DNA of 64,000 bases. Source: Gonatopus flavifemur (taxonomy: Eukaryota > Arthropoda > Insecta > Hymenoptera > Dryinidae). The translations under genes were made by a program, and so were the position numbers. The notes under the pieces are model-generated. The model searched no databases. It saw only the letters and a list, made by a program, of their open reading frames with translations, and was not told the origin of the DNA. The stretch spans positions 28,086,001 to 28,150,000 of the forward strand of contig JAFFJZ010000003.1 of assembly GCA_018340375.1 (NCBI GenBank). The letters run 5' to 3'. This document shows positions 23,599 through 35,428 of the stretch, piece by piece; the stretch's first letter is position 1, and the number at the start of each line of letters is the position of its first letter.

Positions 23599-26500
23599 AT
23601 GCAGCTTCACATTCGTGGACAGGAAACACACATTATCGATTGCGAAAGCAATGATAAAATAATAGACATCAAGGTACTTGTTTTTAACTGCAATGATGAA
23701 ACTATTAATCCATAAAGAATATGTATCTTCATTCATTCTTCTTTCAAATAGATATTACTGTTTATGATTGATGGAATTCCTTATTTAATCTTATTTGAAA
23801 AGACTTGATGATAAAGGTAGTTCAGTGTATAATAATGATTCGCTACTTTAGTAATCGACTGATGCACTTTCTTCGTGGCAGACTAAGAATGCATTAAAAT
23901 GATAATCTAACAATTGTACTTCAAGTTGTTAGAACGAGCAATAATGCTAAATCAACACAATTTGTGTCATGATGAAATTTTTCTAGTTTCATCAAAATTC
24001 AAGTTGTTACAAATCATCTCGAGGTAGATCTAGTTGTAAGATTTTTGTTTTAAAAATTCGAAAAATTCCATGATTAGGAAGTAGAAACAGATACTTCTTA
24101 ATTCAATCTTTTCTTACAGGCAAAACTTGAAGCCCTCAAAGAAGTTGCTCATAATGAAATCAATTTTTATTGCTCGGGCAGTCTAGTGGATGACGAAACT
24201 ACTATTGGAGAACTTCCATTGAATGTATTAGAATTATCCATTCCACTGTTGGGAGGTGAGTGAGAAAATAAGTCTTATTAAAAATAAATTTAAAGTATTT
24301 ATAAAATGATGATAGACAAATTTCAGTTTATAAATTGCATACTTTGAGATAATCAGAATGCATAGGAATAATAATGTTTATTTCCATACTGTGATTCATA
24401 GTAGCTTTATGGTTTATAATGTGCCTCTTCATTTTTGAATCAGTCTTCTCATTAGTTGGATATATTGATAATATAATTATATAGGAATAATAGGAATATT
24501 TTTCAAACCGATATTCTAATTAGGGCTTTAGAGTCATCTTATAAACGGTTGTTCGATATTGGGTTGACATGTTTCACATCAGTCTATATTCCTTTCTGAC
24601 TATGTAAAAATACTTATAGCGAGTACGATTTACATAGTTGATCTCGATCCCATATATCAATTTGCTAATTTCTTGTTGATAAAATTAATGATATGGGGCA
24701 AAACCCATAGAATGAGTCAATAAGTAAAGGACTTTCAAAAACGCAATTAAGACTTGATTTTCAGTCTCTTTTCGCTGTGTATAGTTAACTTACTACAATG
24801 CTGTTGATTTGTTTCACGTAGAGTAAATCAGGGTGAGATGTTGCACTTTTCCGCTTCACTACAGCGTGAAATAATACATAAAATCCCATTTACTCAAGGA
24901 AAATTTCAAGATTGTAATTGAATCTTTTATATTTTTCTTGAGTGAACAAGGTTTGATGTATTACTTTATGCTGTAGAGGAGCAGGGAAGTGCGGCATTTC
25001 ACCTCGCTTTATTCTGAAACCAGCGATGAATTGATATAACTGTCGATAGAATTATTTGGTAACATATCTCATTAGCTGAATCGTATAATTGAAAGCCAAC
25101 CAATTAATTTCAGATATGAAAGATATTTGAATTGAGTTTAATCAAAACTTACATCAATCCGACACTGCTAGTTTTAGCTTCATGCATGTTTTTATGTATT
25201 TTTCTATGGGTTTTTGCCCGTTGGATGAATAAATAAATGAAAAAATCAATAATCAAATTTACAGTTCGACTATCGATGGATTCTATTCATGTTCTTGTTG
25301 TTTTTTAGGTAAGGTTCACGGATCTCTCGCTCGTGCCGGTAAAGTCAAAGCACAGACTCCAAAGGTAAATTATTATTTTGATAATGAATGCATGTTGATT
25401 TCCCATGTAATATCAACTTATTCAGTTCTGAAATGATATCTTCTCGTTGCATTTTTCAACAACTATGTTCAATATAAAATTGATTGATCTTTCAGAACTT
25501 GGTATCGATTTTTCCGAAAAATGCATTTGTGACAATCTATTTAGAGTTCTTTAAAAAAAAAAGAAGAAACGTAGAATTTCAAACCTTCTTTTTTTATTCT
25601 CATGTTTTCACATTGAAGTCATTTTAGAATTCCTGTTGACACTATACAAACCGCATTAGTTCAGCTGTCACTTTAATTTATATCTTTACAAATCCCAAAA
25701 TTTAATGTGGAAACAACCAACTAGATGACTGAAACGCGGAAAAAACGTCAAAAACTTCAACTTATTGAACAGAAATTTCTTAAAAGTAATCGTAGAAAAC
25801 GTTGAAATTTTTCAAAAGTTTCAAAATTCAGCGACTTTGAGAATCTAAGGAGTTATCGAAAAATTCTGAAACAATTTTACAAATTTTTGTTTAGTCTATT
25901 GTTTTTGAATGAAAAATCATTGAAGTCTTTTTGGTCGCTTCCACATTTAATCTTATAATTGTTAAAGATAAAAATTAGAGTTCACGATGAATTGATAAGA
26001 ATTCTGAAATGATTTAAATGTGAAAATATGAGATGAAGAAGAAAAGAGGTTTGAACGTTCGCGTTTTTTTGGAAGAGAACCCTGAACCTTGAATAGATGG
26101 TCACAGCTGCATTTTTCGGAAAAATCGATACCATATTCTGAACAATCAGTCAATTTTTAATGGTTTTTTGGGAGTTTTTTCATAGCTTTCTTTTCCAAAA
26201 AGTCAACTGTTGGAAGATGCAGCAATAAAATTTTATTTCAGGCTCTGATGCGTTAGTATAGCAATTGAATGTGAAATTTGACAAATAAATCATTATAATT
26301 ATTATAAGTAGTACCAATCTTTTGAGCTGTGTAACTTCGAAAGTGTTGTACTTTTTTTTGTAGCGAAGTTGAGATTTTTTCTTGGTCAATTTTTTCCCCG
26401 GAAAACTACTAGATCGTTTCAACTGTTTTACGTCATTAATATTCAATTAATTACAATAATCTTGGATAAAAAAATTGGTCTTTAGTCTCAAATAATTGTA

Positions 26501-28376
26501 TATGTGTTATATTCATTATAATATAAAAAACACTGAATGGAGGATTCTGATTGACTGATAACGGAATTTCGTTCTAATTAATTATAACGATTTAGTTGAA
26601 CAACAAACAGACCAGGCTGGATTGTTGGATTAATTCTATGAAGTTGAAATTGACAGCCGTAAAGCTAGAAGCCGATTGTCATAATTTTTTTTCATTAAAC
26701 GTTTATTATTGAAGATTTAAGGATCTGAAACGTTTAATGGGATGCTACTTGATCAAGGTCTGGTATGAACAAAGCTTAAACAGCCTCTAATCAAAAGTTA
26801 TAAGAACTGGCTGCTAGGTCTACAGCTGCTAGTTTCAGCTTTATATTAATTCTGAATCTTTTGGTCCAAAGCTTCATGTATTTAATTGAATATCAATGAC
26901 GAAAAACGGTTGAAACGATGTGGTAGTTTTCGAGTGGAAAAATTGGTCGACCAGAGCACTCCCTTGAAAGCATCATATTCATTTTTTTCCAAAAAAATTG
27001 TTCTCATGTGTTATTCAAATGGGAAAATGAGAATTGAAATCCTGTGTTTGTTTTTGATGCATGGTTTTCGACGTATCTGTTTTTTTAGCAGATTTGAATC
27101 GGTAGAATGTTGCTAATTTGCTGTGAAAGTAACTGAAAGTCGACTACTGTTGAATAATGTTCCATTAATGCAACGAACAATGTTGATTCAACAATAACTC
27201 TTCACTGATTTTTCAGTGAAATAATTTCTTATTGACGAAGTGGTCTATTTTTCACTGATACAAATTCTGAAACGAAAATTTTGACGGTTGAAACAGCCAT
27301 CTTATGAACTCTTGGAATATTTACTATATCTACTAGTTTTGTTTCGGTCATTTTCCAAGTATTTTAATTTTATATCGTTTTTACGTCATGAGAAAAAAAA
27401 TAGAGCGGAGGCAGCACCGATTTTCTTTACTTTATATTTTATAATTCATTATTAATTTTGGGACATGATTATTGTTTTTTTTATTTTGGAATAAACAACC
27501 GCTCAGTTTTGAAATATACATACATTTTTATGCTTTGGAAAATACGAAACATGGAATTAAAGCTAAAAAGTGCAGTCGCGCCAGTAACGGAATGGAACGA
27601 AATGAAAACGGAAACATATATCTTACAGAGACATTATTTAGCCAAATTTTTCTTGATCAAATAAGTTTTCAGTGACAAAACCGTTCAAGAGGAATCACTA
27701 ATTGACAAATTAGAATGTTAATAGGTTCATTTTCATGACACATTGACTGCACGTTATAAAATCAATGTACTCTTTTTGACAACTCTTATTTTAGCGGAAT
27801 ATAACATGGTAATTTCGACGACGATAGATCCACTGACTTTCTGCAAATGAAAAATATTCCAAACTGTTCGCATACGTTAATTATGGAGAAAATAAGAACA
27901 AGATTCCATTATTGTTGTTCATTCCGTTACTGGTGCTCTCACCCTACCATTCAAATGACCCATTTTTCACACAAGAAGAATGAGAACAGCGGAATGAATG
28001 ATACTTCTGTTTTTGGATTATCAACGTTTGCACTATTCGATCTAAACTACTGTTTGTGGATCTTCAAATCGTGGTAAAGTAGTAGTGCTACATCAAAAGC
28101 AGATCAAAGTGAAGTTAAATATGATTCTTCTGCTTAGCTTTTCATCGATTTGCGATATAAAAAAAACTTCAATTCATCGAGTATTCGGTGTCTATATTTT
28201 CTCAATTTCATTTGAAAATTAATCGATCGTTATTGACGTTTCAGGTTGAAAAACAAGAAAAAAGTAAAAAGAAGACTGGCCGAGCTAAAAGACGTATACA
28301 ATATAATCGCAGATTCGTGAACGTTGTGCAAACATTCGGACGTCGTCGGGGACCTAATGCTAATCCTAACTCATAA
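23599..28376 (+). CDS. RpS30 (FAU): FAU: FUBI ubiquitin-like / ribosomal protein S30 fusion
   Basis: Precursor cleaved into a ubiquitin-like protein (FUBI) and 40S ribosomal protein eS30. Coding exons are 23599-23673, 24120-24255, 25309-25364 and 28245-28376. All are GT-AG with consistent phases (0, 1, 0), giving 132 residues. FUBI spans residues 1-71, beginning [11 protein letters not shown] and ending in the Gly-Gly cleavage site at 70-71. eS30 begins [12 protein letters not shown] at residue 72 and carries the basic [18 protein letters not shown] core, ending GPNANPNS. Human FAU is 133 residues, so the length fits. The last intron (2.9 kb) has taken in two foldback elements, yet the coding sequence is intact. 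The start lies 11 nt into its exon, after a spliced 5' UTR. Confidence 0.97.
25481..26154. repeat. large foldback element in FAU intron 3
   Basis: Arms of about 160-240 bp. The left arm from 25481 contains GGTATCGATTTTTCCGAAAA, and its complement lies at 26105-26136. Pairing continues inward through ATGTGGAAACAACCAA / TTGGTCGCTTCCACAT. Arms look roughly three-quarters identical, so it is older than the 54.6 kb palindrome. Confidence 0.75.
26376..26955. repeat. second foldback element in FAU intron 3
   Basis: AATTGAATATTAATGACG (reverse strand near 26430-26448) and AATTGAATATCAATGACG (26884-26901) begin inverted arms of about 70 bp that share CAGTTGAAACGAT-like sequence and AGTTTTC. Weakly similar open frames on the two arms (MNINDxKxLKR) are a by-product of the inverted copies. 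Outer ends may extend further. Confidence 0.65.
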
Positions 28377-28407
28377 GCTGTTGTAACATCATGTATATGT
28401 TTGGAAT

Positions 28408-28413
28408 AATAAA
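28408..28413 (+). terminator. FAU polyadenylation signal AATAAA
   Basis: Canonical AATAAA, 31 nt after the FAU stop codon. It is correctly placed for the short 3' UTR expected of a ribosomal protein mRNA. Confidence 0.75.
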
Positions 28414-29789
28414 ATACTGAATCCGATGATTTAACGTCAATCATTGAACCAGGTTATTCATTCAATTTATTATTTTTTAAATATTTTTTCAAACATTCAA
28501 TTCTCGTATGCGATTTATTTTAATATTTAAGAAGATACGAGCGTTTGCTTGGGACATTTCTTTCTATTGTACAAGAGTGTCTGTTTTCAATCACCATATT
28601 CGGATGGTAAACGCTAACATTCTCCTAATCGTTGCTCCAGTTTGAAAGCCTGACAATACGTTCATGAGAGAAGGTTGTCCTTTTTTCATCAATTTAGAAA
28701 CATTGGAGAATTACAAACTCGAGAGATTCAGAGTTCAATGTTCTATAAAATGTGACATCCTCGCTTTTTTTTGTGTGTTATGATTATTGTTATTATTATT
28801 CCTCTTTCCCTGTTATATATATATATATGTAACTTTCCAGACTTATATTCTTATACGTATATATATATTATATCTTTTTGTTCACTTATAGAATTTTTTT
28901 TTATATGAAAAATCAACCATAGTATTTTCTTGTACAATATTAGTACGCCAATGCTTCAGTTCTGACATATTCTTATATGTATAAACAAAGCGTGATAGGG
29001 GAAGTAACTGAACAGAGTCTCATTGTTCGTGGACCATGAGACAATGGTTACGTTCCCTGATACCAGACACGCGATGATCACGCGATTGAATGTCAAAATT
29101 ATTATATAAAATTCTCATACACCATGTAAAACATTTTGGATATGAACTTTTCGAGCTTTTTGAACCTTCCTTCTATGAATAAATTTCATTTTCTATGGGA
29201 GAAGATTTCAATGTCTCACAGATTATTCATTCACATGATAAATGTTTCTGCATTGGAAGCTTTTCCACAGGCTTTTAGGACTAGGATCTCTGGCTTTTCC
29301 TCATACGAACATAAGTATACTGAATCTTGTGAAATGATTCAGTTGATTTTACTGCAAAAATGTAATAATTCTCGAAAATATTGAGTTCGTTGGACGTATA
29401 AGACAAATTACATCATTTTATAATAAAACTTCATAGAACTTTAGATCTAGTCAGTCCAATAGATTCTGTAATAATTTCACTTGTAAAATTGAATCATTTA
29501 TGAAATTGTTGAGAATTTTCAGAGGAATATTACATGGTTTTTTTGCCAAATGAATGATATTTCCATAATACAAATGCTTACGCCTTTGAGAATTATCAGC
29601 ACCTGAAAGTAGCAAATGTTTATATGATCTCAAGTGACATTTCTTGAAATCAGAACCATTGTGTACTGTATGTGATATATTGAGGCATGGTAGGAAGTGA
29701 GAAAAAGCCATAGAAGAAAATCTTCTGTATTTCTTTCTTATGGTAGACTAGGTCCCCACTAAAAACTCAAATTGCCCCTACAGTGAACA
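28414..29789. other. intergenic, no gene recognised
   Basis: AT-rich DNA between FAU and the small gene at 29.8-31 kb. An (AT)n run lies at 28814-28828. Short frames (29136-29384 plus, 29451-29711 minus) have no recognisable content. Confidence 0.5.
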
Positions 29790-29797
29790 TATATAAG
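29790..29797 (+). promoter_or_regulatory. TATA box of the small unknown gene
   Basis: TATATAAG in a GC-richer setting (followed by TCCGAGCC). Transcription would start about 30 nt downstream, near 29820. That gives a non-coding first exon of about 155 nt, ending at a strong donor (A|GTAAGTT) at 29973/29974. One upstream ATG at 29813 opens only a four-codon frame. Confidence 0.5.
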
Positions 29798-29972
29798 TCC
29801 GAGCCTTGGTCCATGGAGCGACATTAAAAAAACCTCAGCTCTTGTAGTACGTTTAAGATAGCTCCTCAATATCCAATCTTTACTCTAAAGTAATTCAGTA
29901 CGATATTATTCTCATTTTTTCTTCAAATATTACCTGTTTGTGCCCTGGATTTTAGTTTCTTCTGAACTCAGA

Positions 29973-30963
29973 AGTAAGTTAGATTTTATCATCGATTTCA
30001 TGAAAACTTTCTTTACAAATTCTAGACTTTATTCTTAATTTTTTTCTTCTTTTTCGATAATACAACTTACACCTAACTACAGAGAGTTAGTGTAAGTTGA
30101 ATATTGAAAACTATTACAAGTTGGATTAATTTGCATCTGGTTGCATTATTCAAACTTGTCAATTTTCTTTTCTTTCTTCTCTAATCATTCAAAATCATTG
30201 TGAAAATATATTTTCAATCATACAATTTACACCTAACTACAGAGAGTTGGTGTAAGTTGAATATTGAAAATTATTACAAGTCTGATTAATTTGCATCTGG
30301 TTGCATGTTTCAGACTTGTAAACTAAATATTTTATATTTCTATCAATTTAATACAATTCCCTGTATCAAATAAGAATTACAACTGAAATTGGACTGCCTG
30401 AAATTATAAATATTTTTAATAATAAATACCCTTTGTTCATATATCTATATATATTTTCCCTTTTAGTGGTCAACATAATTTCTTCTCTCCTAAAAGCGAT
30501 TAAGCCCTTGGAAAGAAGAATCGTCTTCAGGCAGGGACTGTTGAATAGAAAGCATGATCCTCTCTCTGCCAAGCAGGCATCCAAAGTGAGGAGGAATATT
30601 GCACAAAATAAAAAACAATTGCGAGAGATTAAGGAGAGGATTGCACTCCTGATTAATAAGGAAATCCCAGATGAACGGGTTAAAATGATTAAAAAACCCA
30701 CGAGGCCTCCTACAGCATCCACGGAACCACAGGCTGGTCCATCTATATCTAATCGTAGTATTAAGAGTTCAAAAAGACCGACTTTCCCACCCAGGTGCCA
30801 GACCTGTGTGAAGAGAAAATTAGAATTTTATGAATGCAAACATTGTAAGCACCTAGTTGAAGAATATAGTTGTTTATCATATGAAGATATAGAAAAGATT
30901 CGCTTCACGCAGGAAGAACTACAAGAAATTTGTCCTTGCAGGGTTTCCTTTGCCGGTGCTTAG
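29973..30963 (+). CDS. unrecognised basic protein with CxxC-CxxC motif; start codon split by intron
   Basis: I do not recognise this protein and assign no function. Proposed coding parts are one base, A at 29973, and 30467-30963, joined across a 493-nt GT-AG intron (donor GTAAGTT; acceptor TTTTCCCTTTTAG). Splicing makes ATG from A|TG, in frame with a 165-residue product starting MVNIISSLLKAIK. The genomic frame is open from 30352 but has no ATG before residue 74, so an upstream start must come from splicing. Residues 40-65 are basic and probably helical. Residues 76-110 are rich in Pro, Thr and Ser. The C-terminal part has Cys111, 114, 124 and 127 (CxxC-x9-CxxC, zinc-ribbon-like), with further Cys at 136, 156 and 158. 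AATAAA lies 40 nt after the stop. No internal stops or frameshifts are seen. It could be a host orphan gene or one left by a mobile element or virus. Confidence 0.6.
30061..30159 (+). repeat. intronic two-hairpin unit, copy 1
   Basis: Hairpin 1: 30063-30078 pairs with 30085-30099 (15 bp, C30073 bulged) around the loop ACAGAG. Hairpin 2: 30116-30122 pairs with 30153-30159 (ACAAGTT/AACTTGT), with further interrupted pairing inward to TGCA/TGCA. It lies inside the intron of the small unknown gene. Copy 2 starts exactly 160 bp downstream. It could be a structured RNA, a protein-binding palindrome pair or an element remnant. Confidence 0.7.
30221..30319 (+). repeat. intronic two-hairpin unit, copy 2
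   Basis: About 92% identical to copy 1 over 99 bp (eight differences), while the DNA between and outside the copies is unrelated. Both hairpins are kept. T226-G256 is a wobble where copy 1 has C-G. T122-A153 of copy 1 is replaced by C282-G313, a compensatory change. A G-to-T change at 30283 adds a pair in hairpin 2 (CTGA/TCAG). Confidence 0.7.
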
Positions 30964-31002
30964 GGTGTTCGGAGAGTGGAAATATGAATTAGACACATAT
31001 GA

Positions 31003-31008
31003 ATAAAT
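31003..31008 (+). terminator. polyadenylation signal AATAAA of the small unknown gene
   Basis: AATAAA, 40 nt after the stop codon at 30963, followed by AT-rich sequence. It supports 30467-30963 being a terminal exon. Confidence 0.55.
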
Positions 31009-31708
31009 ATTATAAATATACATACACATATACATATATTAATTAATATCATTTTCATTTATACGTTCTGTTTTGTGTGTATCATGTTTTAAATTTTTCT
31101 TTATATATTAAATCCATATTATATATAATTTGGTGTGTGTTTACTAGAATCACCTTATCCACATGGTCCGTTCCTCCCTGTCCTTGTCATAAGACAATAA
31201 AAGGAGGGAGGTCTGGAAAGAAAGGGAGGTCATCAACCTTTTTTCCCTTTTGGTTGCCGAAAGACAGTTTCGTTTCGATATCTAGCGACGAAATTCTCTA
31301 GACGTAACACAAAACTTAGATTAGTCTTTTGCGAGTCTTCAAATTCTAACCCTTCAAGTACACACAGGTGCAAATTTGCACCAACCATTTTAAGACTTTT
31401 CGTTTTTCGTCAAAAATTGACTTTATTCTCGTGTTTTTTTCACTGATCAAATGGAATATTTGTGAATTTTCTTCCATACCGCGTTAATTTGCACAGTTTT
31501 CCCTTCAAATTGATAGGAAGTAAGGTCAAATTGGTCGAACAGGAACCGAGTTATTAATCGGTAAAGTTGCGTGATGTGAATTCGCACCTGTGGGTACTCC
31601 GAAGGTGTGAAAGGATGTGTGTACTTAAAGGGTTAATAATGAATCTCATGGTTCCAACAGCCTGAAATTTTTTTTTCTCTGAGTGGTCGTACCACTCAAC
31701 AGAAATCT

Positions 31709-31810
31709 CCCCGTACAGCACCGGCCATTTCTCCGTTGCCTTCACATGGAATCTTCGTTCATCCACGTTCTATCCACGGAGATGCGGTGTGAAAATCGGT
31801 GGATGTGCTG
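31709..31810 (-). repeat. MITE family V copy (102 bp)
   Basis: Starts CCCCGTACAGCACCGGCCAT and ends ATCGGTGGATGTGCTG. The element at 41562-41698 carries both of these in reverse complement, including a 16-base match at one end. The interior iterates CCGTGG/TCCACG words. Confidence 0.7.
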
Positions 31811-32588
31811 TTAGGGTTCGATTGGTTAATTATGTTGAAATTCAAGAACGTGTGGAAACCCTGGAGTTCGTAACCAACTTTCACACTTGGAAAACTTGTT
31901 GGAAATATTTTTGAAATGTTCTTCGATGATGCATCGCGTTGTCAATTGAATTACATCATTCTAGTTTTCTGTTCCATCATATAATCAAAATTTTACTTTG
32001 TTGTAATATTTATTCCGAATCAACTGTACTGAAACGATATTTTTACATCGTAACAAACTTTATTAAAAGTGGATGATTCATAAACCGTAATTGGTATCAT
32101 CTCAAATCAACTAACTCTTCCCATTCAGGGCCAGTCTTGGAGATTTTTCCGGTGTAAGCAAACATCATTCTGGTGCTCTTTTTGCGGAGGAGTTCAATAG
32201 TGATAGCCGTATTTAGTGTCCTTCTGCATCGGATGTTTTACCGCGGTTACGTACTTCGCTTACTTCAGGAATCGGCCCTGTTTGTATTACACATTAGTTG
32301 AACATTCCATGTATTTTATTGAATAGAATCACATTTTTGGGAATTTTGAATGATTGATTTGTTTGAATCTATAAGAGCTCTGAAATGTTTTCTAAATAGA
32401 ATTAATGGAACAAACATTTTTATGCTTCATAAAGAGTAAAAAAAACATGAAAATCAGAAAATCTGTCTGTGATAACAGTTGAGAGTTGATATCAAAGGCA
32501 ATCTTATTAGATCGAAACAGTGGAAAAACGATTGCAGGAAATGTAATAAGGTAACTTGAAGATACACTGAAAAAAGTTTGGTGCGGCT

Positions 32589-32672
32589 CCCTGGTTAAAA
32601 GAACCCATTGATTCTGACCAATTCTCATTAAACTACAATTAAACGTGGACACTGTTTTGACCAAATCTCATA
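32589..32672. repeat. fragment of MITE family F
   Basis: CCCTGGTTAAAAGAACCCAT matches the left end of the full copies at 35429-35656 and 52235-52467. The copy lacks a right end. Confidence 0.6.
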
Positions 32673-34246
32673 AAATATATAACGTCAACAGTATTCTGAA
32701 AACAAACCTCATGTTAGAAGCTCGAAGTTCGCGTTAACAGTAATACAACTTTTGTTCTTGAGTACTGTACCTCTCATTTTTGCGAAGGGATGAAAAAAAG
32801 AATTCTACAAATTGAATGTTTTTGCCATATTTCGACACCACGATTCTGGCATTAAACAAATCCGACGCGTAGTCGTGTATCACGCTTCTTGACTTTCGTT
32901 GGGTAATTTTTCAAAACGAATATCCATCAACTTTGTCCAAAATCCAATCAATCCTTTGTGATAATATTTGAACATGGGAGTTCGATTTACACTTGTAACG
33001 TACGAAAAAATATAACCATCACAAATCCCATAAATATTCTATGGACGCCACCGTTTCGTTATGAAAACTTGTCCCTCTTGTAGCAATGTTTTCACGATTG
33101 TTTCGGATAATTCATTTTTGTATTTCTAAAATTCAATTCCACATGAACGATACATTTTTTTGGAATTAAATCGAATGAAATTGAACCTACTTAGAACAAC
33201 GATCCGCGTATAATGATCTTATTCCAACGAAGCAGGACCGACGATCATCTTGATGAAATACGACGACGTGTCGTGACAGTGAGGAATAACGCAGGAGGGA
33301 GAATCGAATTCGATTACTTATTTTACAAACGCGCCAGAAAAAAAGAATTCGTTAGGATGAATAATAAAATCCTTTATCCTTCGATAATCATTCGAGACGA
33401 TTTTTTTATCTGTGCGAATTGAGAGGATACAGCAGCGGCGGCGGAACTGCGGGGTGATAAAAAGACGCAAACACATAAGTCGAGAGTGGAAAAAGTTCTC
33501 GTAAATATACATATAGTCAAAAGAGTTTGCGAGCGATATTGATTTCAGATAAGTAGGGTGATTAATATTACGAGAGTTTCTGTAACTCGTAATAAAGCAT
33601 ATAGGAAGGAAGGGAAAAGAAGGAAGAAAAAGAAAGAGGAAAAGGTCGAAGGGGTGTGTTTGGGTCGCTAATATACTCTTTTTCACACCACTCTCTTGCT
33701 TGTTTTATATAAGAGGGTACGGGCACGAATAAGCACTTGGATCCGAATCGGCATCGGCACTTGAAATTTATTGTTCAACTAAGCCGTTAATACTTGCCTT
33801 TTCGCGAGCCTTAAATCAATGGGAAATATTCTAATTGGAAAATGAAAAAAGTTGGCACAGTCTGGCCCGAGTGCCACTGACGCTGAACGGATAGCTTATA
33901 TATAGGGTAGCTTGTGGGAGGGAAGAGGGAGAGAGTGATTTTATGCGATAAAGGGAGTCGGTCTTGTGCGTTTCAACGCCCCATAAAACTTAAATTGTCT
34001 TAACGAGTATTGCGCTTACAGCTAGCAAAAAGAGAAAAATTTATTGATCAGGTACGAGAGTGTTGGTAGGGTGTATACATTTTGTATCAGTTACGGTCAA
34101 GAAAGTTCTGAAAGGCTAATTTCAAGTTGGAGCATTAGCGTAAAGTAGTACCTTCCATATGCAACGTTATTCAATAATAACGTTGCAGTATGGCGAATTG
34201 CCCAACGACTTCCCTTCGTTGACAACGGTTTGATGGAAAGTCTTCT

Positions 34247-34364
34247 CGGGGAAAAAAGTTTAGATCTGTCCAGATCTATTGAGATCTGAATCAGATCTTG
34301 TCGGCCGAAATTCGGATCTAATCGGATCTGATGAGATCTAATTACATCTCAACTTTTTTCCCCG
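34247..34364. repeat. self-similar MITE built on GATCT (118 bp)
   Basis: Terminal repeats CGGGGAAAAAAGTTTAGAT and ATCTCAACTTTTTTCCCCG are inverted. The 80-bp interior holds seven GATCT words, mostly as AGATCTR or CGGATCTR. A compact example of the iterated-motif element class. Confidence 0.8.
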
Positions 34365-35428
34365 GGTTGAGGGTCATCGGTACTGGATAAATCAAACAAT
34401 CGTGTGCCCTAGATTTTGTCATTCATATTTCCTTGTTGCTAGTCGTCAACGAAATAAACCCTTTTGAATATTTTTACCTGAATACATTATACTTCTACCG
34501 AGGGGCTCTTCACTGCAAGTCATAAAACTACCCAGACAGCACTGTCAGGGTGCCCAGCGATATGTGGTTCAAAAATTTCCCTGACCAGTATCCTGAATTT
34601 TCCCTGATATTCCGAAAGTACTTCAAAATGGGCTCAAAAATAATTCCATGGAAAAAATTCATGTCATTCAGGCCTGATGTGGACCTTTTATCAATTCCTG
34701 CTCGTGTTACTTTATTACCGGGGGCCATAAACTTGAATGAATAATCTTGAAACGGATTTCAGTGCTGAAACTAGCAGCCGATTGTTGTATCTTTTGATCA
34801 AATATTATTGAAGCTTTGTTCCCATCAAAAATCGATCAAGTATACATTGTTAAAAAAATTATTAAGTTTTTTTCATAAACAATTTATTAAACAGAATTCA
34901 TGATAAGATATTGAATTCAATAATATCATTCTTAATGTTGAGAGTTTCCTTCTGAATTTTAATAACATATTTGTGGAATTTGATCAATGATTATTACATT
35001 TTAATTAAAAATCAAAGAAAAATTAGATCAAATTAAAGAAATCAAATATCGAAAGTGTTATTAAACATAATATTGAAACAAAAAAGTTTGGATCCGATTG
35101 ACCTCTTTCTGATGTTTCGATAGTAGCGTTATTTTCTACCAAATATATGATGGAAATGTAACCATTAAATTTTTGATACCTTGCGATGGTAATCTTTTAG
35201 ATATAATGTTGCTGATATCATTCGAAGTCATATCTACTACGAAAATATTTAATCCATTTTTGAAACAACTTCCTGACAGCACAAAAACTCAGAAAAAAAT
35301 TATCACGACTATTTCCAAGGCTTCACGTACACAAGATACTGCATGGTTTTTCCCCAATTTTTCATTTGATTATTCTCTCAACTTTTTTTCTATGTTCCAG
35401 GACTTGATGAACTTTATAAGTCGACCTC

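Larger units (their letters stand above)
31009..34246. other. non-coding stretch; includes an element-poor GA-rich island
   Basis: No coding gene recognised. Repeat fragments lie at 31709-31810 and 32589-32672. The part 33200-34120 is distinctive: no MITEs, a purine-rich tract at 33595-33655, a TATATATAG run at about 33898-33906 and GAGAG motifs at about 33920-33940. It could be a regulatory module, but nothing proves this. A short imperfect hairpin (CAACGTTAT arms) lies at 34160-34187. Confidence 0.45.

Noticed and set aside
30061..30319. H/ACA snoRNA interpretation of the double hairpins
   Set aside because: Hairpins are too short, there is no pseudouridylation pocket, no clear H box and no ACA near the 3' end.
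30433..30500. Hydrophobic N terminus (FIYLYIFSLLVV) upstream of the small gene, which would look like a signal peptide
   Set aside because: It would need a TTG start and overlaps the polypyrimidine tract and acceptor of a well-formed intron, so it is intronic.
34160..34187. Possible microRNA hairpin (CAACGTTAT arms)
   Set aside because: The stem is too short, about 11 bp plus a broken extension, for a typical pre-miRNA.
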